A DNA stretch of 64,000 bases from Anaerolineales bacterium (GTDB lineage: Bacteria; Chloroflexota; Anaerolineae; Anaerolineales; UBA4823), in NCBI GenBank assembly GCA_025057645.1, contig JANXBJ010000008.1:1-64000 (forward strand), given 5' to 3'. Shown here one piece after another: positions 44,062 to 52,016 of this stretch. The position numbers and the translations under genes were made by a program. Within the stretch, counting starts at the first letter, position 1. Every line of letters begins with the position of its first letter. The notes under the pieces are model-generated. The model ran no database searches. It was not told the origin of the DNA and saw nothing but the letters and a program-made list of their open reading frames with translations.

Positions 44062-44622
44062 TCAACCACTTTTCTTAGATCGCCTACCTCGAAAGTCAAC
44101 CTCTTCACTGTCCTCCTTTTCAGTTTCGGTGTCAGGTCGACCTGCCCTGACCTCACTGAGCCTAATTGGGTTTGGTCCCATTCGGCGAATCCTCTCCGTC
44201 ATAGTTTGAGCAGCGATAGCAAAGGCGCCCCCTTGACTGCCCGACATAAAAAACATCTCCAACCGCTCGCCGCCCAAACCGATCTCATCCAAAATCTTCT
44301 TGGCGCGCTTAACCCTTGCCCAGCCACGTTCGTTGCCACGCACATGATGGCAATTGCCGATCGGGCAAGCCACTAGGTAGACCCCATCCGCCCCTTGCTC
44401 AAAGGCCTCCAGAATATAGCGAATGTCGGTCTTGCCGGTGCAGGGCAGGCGCACGAATTTGACATTCGCAGGGTACTGGATATGGAGAATCCCTGCCGTA
44501 TCTGCAGCCATGTAACCGCAGTAAATGCAGTAAAAAGCGGTGATCTGAGGCTCAAAGTCCTCCGCCATAGCCCTTTCAACCAAAGCAATCGGTTGGACTA
44601 GTGGATAGGTTCGCTCAACCAT
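44062..44622 (-). CDS. mvhD: MvhD-type [2Fe-2S] subunit (first copy)
   Basis: A 186-residue MvhD homologue with the family cysteines in YCIYCGYMAADTAGI, PCTGKTD and ACPIGNCHHVRGN. It is longer than the second copy because of an N-terminal lead of about 30 residues and a charged C-terminal tail (DTETEKEDSEEVDFRGRRS). GAGG upstream of the ATG at 44622 supports it although it overlaps the end of hdrA1 by 25 bases; a start at 44568 is possible. It should hand electrons to the HdrA proteins beside it. Confidence 0.9.
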   Translation of the reverse strand: MVERTYPLVQPIALVERAMAEDFEPQITAFYCIYCGYMAADTAGILHIQYPANVKFVRLPCTGKTDIRYILEAFEQGADGVYLVACPIGNCHHVRGNERGWARVKRAKKILDEIGLGGERLEMFFMSGSQGGAFAIAAQTMTERIRRMGPNPIRLSEVRAGRPDTETEKEDSEEVDFRGRRSKKSG

Positions 44623-47600
44623 GCCCCAAGTCCTCGAATCGGTCGGAGCATCATCTGCTCGTCAGTGTAGTGAGTCAATTGAATCGCATTAGCGGGACAT
44701 TCACCGGTGCATGTGCCGCAGCCTTGACATTGAGCGGGATCGATGAAGGCCGCCCCACCTAAACCGCCCACCCCCGCGCGCATGCGTTGATGACGGGAGG
44801 GCAAGTTGGCATAGCTGCTTTCGTCACCGTGCTCGCTGTGCATCTCAAGCCACTCGGTGGGTTGGATCACCTGCGGAATGCCAAAGGGACAGATGCGCGT
44901 ACAGGTCAGACAGCCGACACACTTTTGCGGATCGACATATGCCACTACGCCGCCAAGGTAGAGAGACTTTTGGGTTAGTAAAGTCAGCGCTCGCCCGGCG
45001 GCCGCCAGAGCATGGGTGATGCTCTCTTCGAGGAACTTCGGATAGGCAGCCATGCCGGCTAGAAAAATCCCTTCGCGCATGAAGTCCATTGGGCGCAATT
45101 TCAGTTGTGCTTCCTCGAAAAAGCCCTCACTGGAGAGCGGCAGGCGCAATCTGCGCGCTAGGGCTGCGCTTCCATCGGCGGGCACCACCGAAACGCTCAG
45201 CGGGACTACATCGGCGCAAATTTCCAACCAGCGGTCGAGGGCTAAATCGCGCACACGCACGATCGGTCTTCCCCGCTGCTCATCATAAAAGACCTGTGGG
45301 GGAAGTTCATCCAACCAGCGCACGAACAACACCCCGCGCTGACGGGCTTCGGTGTAGTATCGCTCGCGAAAACCGTAGGTGACGATGTTGCGATACAAAA
45401 CGGTCACCTGACACCCGGGATTGAACAACCGCAAGCGGATAGCGTTTTTCATAGTGTTAGTGCAACAAACCCGCGAACAATACTTCGCCATCCCCTCCGT
45501 GCCCACACATTGAATCATCACCACGTTTTTCCACACCGCAACTTTTTGCGGTTCGTGGATGATCATCTCTTCCAATTGCCGTTGGGTGATAACACCGGGC
45601 AGGCGCAACCAAGGGTGTTCATGGGCTTCCCGCCCTCCGGTGGCGATAATGGTTACGCCATGGCGCACTTCGGTTGAGATCGTCCTTCCATCTGGCAAAG
45701 AGGTGTGCAAGGTCGAACGAAAGTCCCCGACGTGGCCGCGATGGCGAGCCACTTCCGTGCGTGTGTACACTTGAATGCGGGTATGGGCAAGCACCCGGTT
45801 CACCAAGTCGCGCAGCAACCTTTGCGGGTTATACCCTTCTGCGACATAATACAAATTGAGCAAACTCCCTCCCAGCATCTCGGCGCGCTCAACTAAATGG
45901 ACCTCATAGCCGCTATCCGCAATGGCCAAAGCAGCGGTCATGCCGGCAACGCCCCCACCGATGACCAGGGCGGCCGGGTAACATACATGTCTTTCCTTGA
46001 GCACCGGTTTGGCCAAGCTCACCCGCGCCACTGCCATGCGCAACATCTCGCGCGCCTTGCGGTTGGCCAGGTCGGTTTGGGAAAGGTGGACGCCACTGCA
46101 TTGCTGTTGTAGGTTGACCACCTCTAACAAATAGGGATTCAACCCGGCCGCTCGGACGGTTTTTTGGAACAGCGAGTCGTGGGTGCGGTTGCTACAAGCC
46201 CCGATCACAATGCGGTTCAATCGCTGTTCTTGGATGGTGGTTTGAATCTGCCGCAACCCGTGGGGGAAACAGGCCAGGTCGAGCAATTGAGCAATTTCCA
46301 CTCCCTCCCAACTGGCGGCTTGGTGGGTGATCGCCTTGAGATCTAAAGTCTTGCATAACGTGCCGGCGCAAGTGCAAGTGAAAACCCCTACGCGCACGGG
46401 CTCGCTTGAAATATCTCGTTCCGGCGGAAAATCTTCACTAGAAAGGAACGGCGCTTCGTGCGAGAAGCGATAAACGTTCAAGCGATCATTCAACAACCGC
46501 ATTACCTCCGCAGCTGCGCCGCTGGCATCCAGAATAGTCTCGGCGATCTCCTTCGGAGAGGAAAACGCCCCGCAAACAAATACCCCCGGGCGAGACGTCT
46601 GCAGGGGCACGAATTTATCGGTCTGGCAAAAGCCGAACTCATTTTGCTCGATACCCAGGATCGAGGTCAGTTCTCTCGCAGCCGCAGAGGGCTGTAAGCC
46701 GGTGGCTAAAACCACCATCTCAAACCGCTCGCTGACCTTCTTGCCGTTGGGAGTGGCATAGTGAACGATGAGGTCTTTGGTTTGCGGGTCCTCGTATATG
46801 CCCGACAGACGGCAATGAACGTAACGAATGCCGTACTCATTGCGCGCTCGGGCAAAATAGCGACTGTACTCCTTGTTAAACGCCCGCTCGTCCATGTTGA
46901 AGACCGTGCACTCTACTTCCTTCCCTAGCCGCTGCTTGGCGAGGATAGCCTCTTTGGTCGCAAACATGCAACAGATCGAGGAGCAGTAGGGGGTCTCCTG
47001 ATCCCTAGAACCAACGCACTGTAACCACAGTATAGAACGCGGCTTTTTATGGTCGGATGGCCTTTGGATAATTCCCTCGGTGGGCCCTGAGCGGCTGGCC
47101 AGGCGTTCGTACTGCATGGCCTCCAGCACGTTCACGTAGCGTCCGAAGCCCAGTTCCTCCAAACCCTTGGGATTGAAGACCTGAAATCCGAGCGCAAGGA
47201 TAATTGCGCCGACCTCGACCGTCAACAGACGAGGTTGGTCGCGAAGGTTAATCGCCCCGGTTGGACATACTTCTGCGCACTTTCCACAGCCTTCACAGTA
47301 GGGGCCATAATCGATCACATAGGCATCGGGAGTAGCTCGTGCAGCCACCTTGTAAGCTGCTTTGCGCAGCGTCAAGCCGCGCTGGTAGGAGTCGGGCAAC
47401 TCAACCGGACAAACTTGCGCACAGTAGCCGCAATTAATGCACCGAGACACCTCAACATATCGCGGTTCTTGGCGCAGCGATACGGTAAAGTCCCCTGCCT
47501 GTCCGGCTACATCGGTCACCCGGGTCAAGGTCAAGATTTCGATATTGGGGTGCTGGTTGTGCTGGATATAGGCAGGGGAAATGGAGGGGCGCGTACAACC

Positions 47601-47831
47601 ATAGCCGTGATCGGCGGTCCCGCGGCACAAAACACAATCATGCTGTGGGAACATAAACCCCAGTTGGGCTACTCGCCCGCCCAAACAGGGGGTTTGTTCG
47701 ACAAGATAGACCTTGAGTCCTACCTCAGCTAAATCAAGGGCAGCGCGCATTCCCCCAATTCCACCCCCAATCACCATCGCTGAAGCGGGTCTAAGACGGA
47801 TCGGTTGAGAAAAAGACTCTTGAACTGCCAT
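44598..47831 (-). CDS. hdrA: Heterodisulfide reductase subunit HdrA (long, duplicated type)
   Basis: A 1,077-residue electron-bifurcating flavoprotein subunit. The N-terminal half has flavin site GGGIGGM (22-28), and [4Fe-4S] motifs CINCGYCAQVCP (131-141) and CEGCGKCAEVCP (179-189). The C-terminal half is a full canonical HdrA from about residue 479 (RVGVFTCTCAGT), with flavin site GGGVAGM (625-631) and ferredoxin motifs CVGCLTCTRICP (971) and CQGCGTCTGECP (1035), separated by an extra ~30 residues (LEMHSEHGDESSYANL). It begins the operon after a ~165-base leader; a TAA in frame upstream fixes the start at 47831. The GGAG ribosome site is only two bases from the ATG, an odd spacing. Confidence 0.92.
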   Translation of the reverse strand: MAVQESFSQPIRLRPASAMVIGGGIGGMRAALDLAEVGLKVYLVEQTPCLGGRVAQLGFMFPQHDCVLCRGTADHGYGCTRPSISPAYIQHNQHPNIEILTLTRVTDVAGQAGDFTVSLRQEPRYVEVSRCINCGYCAQVCPVELPDSYQRGLTLRKAAYKVAARATPDAYVIDYGPYCEGCGKCAEVCPTGAINLRDQPRLLTVEVGAIILALGFQVFNPKGLEELGFGRYVNVLEAMQYERLASRSGPTEGIIQRPSDHKKPRSILWLQCVGSRDQETPYCSSICCMFATKEAILAKQRLGKEVECTVFNMDERAFNKEYSRYFARARNEYGIRYVHCRLSGIYEDPQTKDLIVHYATPNGKKVSERFEMVVLATGLQPSAAARELTSILGIEQNEFGFCQTDKFVPLQTSRPGVFVCGAFSSPKEIAETILDASGAAAEVMRLLNDRLNVYRFSHEAPFLSSEDFPPERDISSEPVRVGVFTCTCAGTLCKTLDLKAITHQAASWEGVEIAQLLDLACFPHGLRQIQTTIQEQRLNRIVIGACSNRTHDSLFQKTVRAAGLNPYLLEVVNLQQQCSGVHLSQTDLANRKAREMLRMAVARVSLAKPVLKERHVCYPAALVIGGGVAGMTAALAIADSGYEVHLVERAEMLGGSLLNLYYVAEGYNPQRLLRDLVNRVLAHTRIQVYTRTEVARHRGHVGDFRSTLHTSLPDGRTISTEVRHGVTIIATGGREAHEHPWLRLPGVITQRQLEEMIIHEPQKVAVWKNVVMIQCVGTEGMAKYCSRVCCTNTMKNAIRLRLFNPGCQVTVLYRNIVTYGFRERYYTEARQRGVLFVRWLDELPPQVFYDEQRGRPIVRVRDLALDRWLEICADVVPLSVSVVPADGSAALARRLRLPLSSEGFFEEAQLKLRPMDFMREGIFLAGMAAYPKFLEESITHALAAAGRALTLLTQKSLYLGGVVAYVDPQKCVGCLTCTRICPFGIPQVIQPTEWLEMHSEHGDESSYANLPSRHQRMRAGVGGLGGAAFIDPAQCQGCGTCTGECPANAIQLTHYTDEQMMLRPIRGLGAWLSEPIH

Positions 47832-47996
47832 CGCTCCAGTGACGGTAGGTTACAACCTGCCTGTGAAACCTACCTATAAACAAAACCTCTCCTCCCTGAT
47901 TGGTTCTAATCGGGCGATGGCAGTAAATTGAGCTACGAAACCCTCTCCACCAATCAGGGATGACCTGAATTGGTGCGATGACGGGTCGCTGAAGCT
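47832..47996 (-). promoter_or_regulatory. Structured leader of the Hdr/Met operon
   Basis: Between the predicted transcription start and the hdrA1 ATG lie two inverted repeats: CCCTGATTGGT (47894-47904) with ACCAATCAGGG (47949-47959), and GGTAGGTT (47844-47851) with AACCTACC (47867-47874). The inner repeat surrounds a third AACCT half-site. It could be a regulator-binding region, an attenuator or an unrecognised riboswitch; I could not match it to a known class, including the THF, SAM-I and cobalamin classes. Confidence 0.5.
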
Positions 47997-48002
47997 GATT
48001 CC

Positions 48003-48031
48003 ATTGTAGCAAGCCTTCTCGCCTCTGTCAA
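48003..48031 (-). promoter_or_regulatory. Promoter of the Hdr/Met operon
   Basis: On the minus strand TTGACA (plus 48026-48031) and TACAAT (plus 48003-48008) are separated by exactly 17 bases. Transcription should start near 47996. The remaining bases up to the ferritin gene (48032-48377) hold no gene; AT-rich sequence at 48315-48350 should contain the ferritin promoter, but I see no clear -35/-10 pair and no good Fur box. Confidence 0.75.
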
Positions 48032-48377
48032 CTAAACTGGCAGAGATCATTGTCACAAAGATGCGCAAGGCAAATATGAGTTTTATCGTAAACTTTATGA
48101 CATATAGGCTGCGTTTAGGAGCGAAGTGCGATTTTTGCTCGAGGTCGAGCTTGATCCTTCACCCGTGGCGGAGGACAAAGGTTTGGGAGTAAAAGTGGAG
48201 GTGAGTCTCCGCCTATCCTGCTCGCCTGAGAGCGGGAAACCCCCACCTACCAAAGTCAGGAACTGTTAGAAATCTATCAAAACGCGTCTTTCGCGCTCCT
48301 TTTTCGGCCTCCTCGTGATAGAATAATTTTATAGATTAAAAACCTAGTTTATCCTGTTAATTCAAGGAGGACAGACC

Positions 48378-48890
48378 ATGCTCCCCAAAGCCATGCAAGA
48401 TGCAATGAACGAACAGATCAAGAACGAGCTGTATTCAGCTTATCTCTACCTCTCGATGGCCGCCCATTACGAGAGCAAAAACTTAAGCGGTTTTGCCAAT
48501 TGGCTGCGCGTCCAAGCCCAAGAGGAGCTCGGTCACGCCATGAGATTCTATAACTTCATCCTCGAGCGCGGCGGCACTGTGACCCTCAAAGCCATTGATC
48601 AGCCACCCTCGAGTTGGGATTCTAACCTCGAAGCTTTCCAACAAGTCTTAGCGCACGAGCAGAAGGTTACTAAGAACATTCACGACCTCTACGCTCTGGC
48701 AGTGCAGGAGAAAGACTATCCCAGCCAGGTGATGCTGCAGTGGTTTGTTGACGAGCAAGTTGAGGAAGAAAAGAGTGCCACAGAGATTATCGAGAAGCTA
48801 AAGCTCATCGGAGATCACGGCGGCGCACTGCTCATGCTTGACCACGAACTAGGCCAACGTAAACCCGAAGAAGAAGAGGAGGAAGAGTAA
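48378..48890 (+). CDS. ftnA: Bacterial non-haem ferritin
   Basis: A 170-residue four-helix ferritin that stores iron. Ferroxidase-site residues are visible in MNEQIKNELYSAYLYLSMA, QAQEELGHAMRFYNF (the E-x-x-H), LAHEQKVTKNI and FVDEQVEEEKSATEI. The C-terminus ends in a run of glutamates (KPEEEEEEE), an unusual acidic tail. AAGGAGG precedes the ATG. It is monocistronic and followed by a strong hairpin. It lies divergent from the Hdr/Met operon, so iron-rich enzyme synthesis and iron storage share an intergenic region. Confidence 0.95.
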   Translation: MLPKAMQDAMNEQIKNELYSAYLYLSMAAHYESKNLSGFANWLRVQAQEELGHAMRFYNFILERGGTVTLKAIDQPPSSWDSNLEAFQQVLAHEQKVTKNIHDLYALAVQEKDYPSQVMLQWFVDEQVEEEKSATEIIEKLKLIGDHGGALLMLDHELGQRKPEEEEEEE

Positions 48891-48907
48891 GAAGAACAAA
48901 CTAGCTA

Positions 48908-48930
48908 CTCCCCGCCCTCTAGGCGGGGAG
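48908..48930 (+). terminator. Hairpin after the ferritin gene
   Basis: CTCCCCGCC and GGCGGGGAG form a perfect 9-bp GC stem with a 5-base loop, 17 bases after the stop. No T-run follows. The rest of the ~300-base gap to the Nudix gene (48931-49196) shows no gene. Confidence 0.6.
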
Positions 48931-49196
48931 CAGGGGCGCTGCCCTGCGCCGGTGGGGCGAGCCCGCCGAAACTCTGCCAAAAGGTGAGGGCAGCGGGAGG
49001 ACCACGTCCTCCCCCGCCCACTCTCTTGCTAAGAACATGCGAGACTCGGTTGAGCGAAAGCAGGTTAGAATCCGTTTGCTTTTGATCGTCACTTGACACT
49101 CCGAAGCCTCTGCGGACCTTGATTCCGGGCTAGCACCCCCAAGCCGCAGAGGCTTCCCGCAGTCTTCACACTTTCCAAAGGGAGCAGGCACCTACT

Positions 49197-49658
49197 ATGA
49201 AACTCGCCACGCTCTGTTACCTGCGCAAAGAGGGCAAAACCCTGATGATCCATCGCATCAAAAAACAAAACGACATCCATGCAGGCAAATGGAACGGCTT
49301 AGGGGGCAAATTCGAGCCCGGCGAAACCCCCGAAGAGTGCGTCCGCCGTGAGGTGTATGAAGAGGCCGGCATCAGAGTCAAACGCCTCCAACTCAAGGGC
49401 TTTCTGACCTTCCCTAAATTCGCCAAGGATGAGGATTGGTATGCCTTCGTCTTCGTTTGCGAGGAGTTCGAAGGCGAGATCGCCGACTCTCTCGAAGGCA
49501 ACCTCGCCTGGATTGAGAACGACAAATTGCTCGAACTCCCCCTGTGGGAAGGAGACCGCCTGTTTCTGCCCCTCCTAGATCAGCCCGGATTCTTTACGGG
49601 AAAACTGGTCTATCAAGACGGGAAACTGGTTGAGCACGAGCTTACTCAATATTCCTAG
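49197..49658 (+). CDS. Nudix hydrolase (MutT/8-oxo-dGTPase-like)
   Basis: A 153-residue Nudix protein. The Nudix box GGKFEPGETPEECVRREVYEEAGI fits G-x5-E-x7-R-E-U-x-E-E-x-G-U across residues ~39-61. The start KLATLCYLRKEGKTLMIHR and the GKWNGLGGKFEPGE context resemble 8-oxo-dGTP diphosphatases. GGGAGCAGG lies upstream of the ATG. It stands alone and converges with panB, whose stop lies 33 bases away. Confidence 0.92.
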   Translation: MKLATLCYLRKEGKTLMIHRIKKQNDIHAGKWNGLGGKFEPGETPEECVRREVYEEAGIRVKRLQLKGFLTFPKFAKDEDWYAFVFVCEEFEGEIADSLEGNLAWIENDKLLELPLWEGDRLFLPLLDQPGFFTGKLVYQDGKLVEHELTQYS

Positions 49659-49691
49659 CCGCCTAAAAACCTCTCCTCTTTGCTGCTGAGT

Positions 49692-50549
49692 TTACTCCTC
49701 CAGCATCTTCAGCAGCTCTTCGTATTCCTGGTCGGGCATGCCGAACCAGTTTTCGGGCGCTGGGAAAGCCTTTGACTTCACCTCGCTGACATATTGGCGC
49801 AAGCCGTTTAGGATCACCTCCCCCGCGTTCTCGAATACTTTAGCCATCCGAGGCTTGAATTTAGGATAGAGACCGAACATATCATGAAAGATCAGCAGTT
49901 GGCCGTGCGCATGAGGACCAGAGCCAAGGGAGAAGATTAGCGTATTCTTTGCCCGTTCCTTGATCAGTTTACACAGACGATCGGGTACCATTTCCAACAA
50001 GATCGCAAAGGCTCCCGCTTCCTCCAGCGCCTTGGCGTCTTCTATGATCTTCTTTGCCAGAGCTGCCGTTTTCCCTTGCAATCGAAAGCCACCCAAAGCG
50101 GAAACCGACTGGGGGGTCAAGCCGAGATGTCCGATGGCGGGGATACCGGCGTCTACAATGGCGCGAATGCGCGGTGCCATCGCTTTCCCGCCTTCGAGCT
50201 TGATCGCGTCACAGCCTGCTTCGGCCATGAAACGACCGGCGTTTTTGACTGCGATCTCATCGCTGGGCTGGTAGGACATGTAGGGCATATCCCCCACCAC
50301 AAAGGCCGTGGGTGCACCGCGGCGCACAGCGGCTGCGTGGCGGATCATGTCGTCCATGGTGACCGGCAGGGTGGTGTCGTAGCCCAACACGGTCATGCCA
50401 AGGCTATCCCCGACTAAAATCATCTCCACTCCGGCTTGCTCCTGCAAATAGGCGGTAGGATAGTCGTAACAGGTCAACCAACTAATCGGCTCTCCTTCTT
50501 GGGCTTTCTGAAAAAGATAGGGTAAAGTGATCTTCTTACGCTCGGTCAT
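49692..50549 (-). CDS. panB: 3-methyl-2-oxobutanoate hydroxymethyltransferase PanB
   Basis: A 285-residue enzyme that makes ketopantoate from 2-oxoisovalerate and methylene-tetrahydrofolate, the first step to pantothenate. It has the Mg-binding MILVGDSLGMTVLGYDTTLPVT, the KLEGG segment, HLGLTPQSVSALGGFRLQGK, AILLEMVPDRLCKLI and SLGSGPHAHGQLLIFHDMFG. It begins 23 bases after the homoserine dehydrogenase stop and is likely co-transcribed. It uses the same C1-folate substrate as MetF, but no regulatory tie is visible. Confidence 0.94.
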   Translation of the reverse strand: MTERKKITLPYLFQKAQEGEPISWLTCYDYPTAYLQEQAGVEMILVGDSLGMTVLGYDTTLPVTMDDMIRHAAAVRRGAPTAFVVGDMPYMSYQPSDEIAVKNAGRFMAEAGCDAIKLEGGKAMAPRIRAIVDAGIPAIGHLGLTPQSVSALGGFRLQGKTAALAKKIIEDAKALEEAGAFAILLEMVPDRLCKLIKERAKNTLIFSLGSGPHAHGQLLIFHDMFGLYPKFKPRMAKVFENAGEVILNGLRQYVSEVKSKAFPAPENWFGMPDQEYEELLKMLEE

Positions 50550-50572
50550 TTTGAGTCCTTTTAGAGGAAAAT

Positions 50573-51604
50573 CTAACTTGACTCGCGGCGGTAAATTGAG
50601 AGCAAATCCGCCAACAATGCATATCCGGTCTGTAGGCGGCCGGCGCCTGCGCCGATCAACGTGACTTCGCCCAGATAGCGGGTTGTGTAGGTGATGGCGT
50701 TGGTCGCCCCCATGACCTGAGCGAGGGGATGCGAGAGGGGGAGCATGCGTGGCTTCACACTTGCCCTAATTGTACCTTCAACCGCCTCGATCGTGCCAAT
50801 TAACTTCCAACGTTGACCTGCTCTTTGGGCATCTCGAATGTCAGCGGAGGTTAGGTGGGTAATGCCCTGTCGATCTACCTCCCCCATGGCGATCGAGTGG
50901 CCCATCAAGACGTTCGAGAGGATCACGACTTTGCCGGCGGCATCATATCCCTCGACATCTCCCGTTGGGTCGGCCTCGGCATACCCCAAACGCTGTGCCT
51001 CTGCCAAGGCTTCTGCGTATTCCATCCCCTCTTCCATTTTAGTCAAAATAAAGTTGGTAGTGCCGTTCAAGATGCCTTGAATGCGTTGGATTCCAGCCGC
51101 TTTGAGCCAATTCATCCCCAAAAAGATCGCCGGCGTGCCGCTCATGACCGTCCCTTCAAAGCCGATGCGCACCCCATTTTGCTCGGCCAAGGATTGCAAC
51201 TCAGGATAATGCAGGGCAATTGGCCCTTTGTTGGTGGTGACAACATGCTTACGGGAGGACACAGCCTTGCGGATGTAACCGGTTGCCGGTTCGCCACTCT
51301 GCAGATTAGTATAACTGGCCTCGACCAGCACGTCGTAATCGACTTGCTCGAGCATATCCTCCACCGATAGGCCTTTCTTCTCTGCTGCAACGCGATTCAG
51401 GTCGCCTTGAGCCGCTGCGGCGAGCAAGTCGGGCAGGGAAAGCCCTCTTGGGTCTGCCAAGCTGCCCAGGCGCAGATCATTGACTCCGACCACCGAAAAA
51501 TTGAGGCCATACTGCCTAAGGGACTGCTCTTGCTCGATCAGGATCGTCAGCAAACCTTGTCCGACATTCCCCAAGCCGATCATCAACAGACGAACTGATT
51601 GCAT
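50573..51604 (-). CDS. hom: Homoserine dehydrogenase
   Basis: A 343-residue NAD(P)-dependent enzyme that reduces aspartate semialdehyde to homoserine. The Rossmann start LLMIGLGNVGQGLL, TNKGPIALHYPELQ, GTTNFILTKMEEGMEYAEAL and ADPTGDVEGYDAAGK (catalytic Lys and Glu region) are all present. There is no C-terminal ACT domain, so it lacks that feedback module. GGAGG five bases before the ATG at 51604 decides the start over an in-frame extension to 51754. A TATAAT lies on the minus strand at plus 51666-51671 without a clear -35. panB follows in the same operon. Confidence 0.93.
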   Translation of the reverse strand: MQSVRLLMIGLGNVGQGLLTILIEQEQSLRQYGLNFSVVGVNDLRLGSLADPRGLSLPDLLAAAAQGDLNRVAAEKKGLSVEDMLEQVDYDVLVEASYTNLQSGEPATGYIRKAVSSRKHVVTTNKGPIALHYPELQSLAEQNGVRIGFEGTVMSGTPAIFLGMNWLKAAGIQRIQGILNGTTNFILTKMEEGMEYAEALAEAQRLGYAEADPTGDVEGYDAAGKVVILSNVLMGHSIAMGEVDRQGITHLTSADIRDAQRAGQRWKLIGTIEAVEGTIRASVKPRMLPLSHPLAQVMGATNAITYTTRYLGEVTLIGAGAGRLQTGYALLADLLSIYRRESS

Positions 51605-52016
51605 ACGGACCTCCAAACCGGCTCGATTTAGAGAAGCACGCTGAGCGAGCTTCCCCTCTTGTCTGATTATAATTGGTAATAGGGGCAGCATCTCGATTCC
51701 GATCGGAGCAGACCTTCTAGCGGAAACCGTGCTGCATCTCTCAAGTCCAGCCACTCCTCTTCTGAGCCACTCGTTGTTCTTCCAAATCCTGCGCTATAAT
51801 CTGAATGAAGGAAAAGCCGGACTGAGGGCGAGAGCAACACCAACCTGCACCCATCCAATACCGGAGGCACGGGTTGTTCTCCCAACCGTGGTGTGTCCCA
51901 AGAGTAGATGCGGGGAATTGTGGCAATGGCCCAATCAAGAGCAGCGAACGAAGAACAGCGCATTCACCGGGTCAAACAACTAACCAATCTCAAAAAGTGA
52001 GGAAAGGGCAACAGAC
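51605..52016. other. Gap between hom and the lyase gene
   Basis: About 410 bases with divergent promoters. Minus-strand TATAAT at 51666-51671 serves hom; plus-strand TATAAT at 51795-51800 with TTGTTC 15 bases upstream may serve the lyase gene, leaving a leader of ~210 bases. A short open frame (51908-52000) lies in that leader. No other gene is seen. Confidence 0.4.
51908..52000 (+). CDS. Possible 30-residue leader peptide upstream of the lyase gene
   Basis: Frame MRGIVAMAQSRAANEEQRI and on to QLTNLKK, then TGA 16 bases before the lyase ATG. Basic and hydrophilic, with no clear ribosome site (an inner ATG at 51926 follows GGGGA at ten bases). It may be a coupling or leader ORF, or chance. 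Confidence 0.2.
   Translation: MRGIVAMAQSRAANEEQRIHRVKQLTNLKK

Noticed and set aside
48310-48350. Fur box upstream of ferritin
   Set aside because: The GATAGAATAATTTTAT stretch shares only part of the Fur consensus and lacks symmetry.
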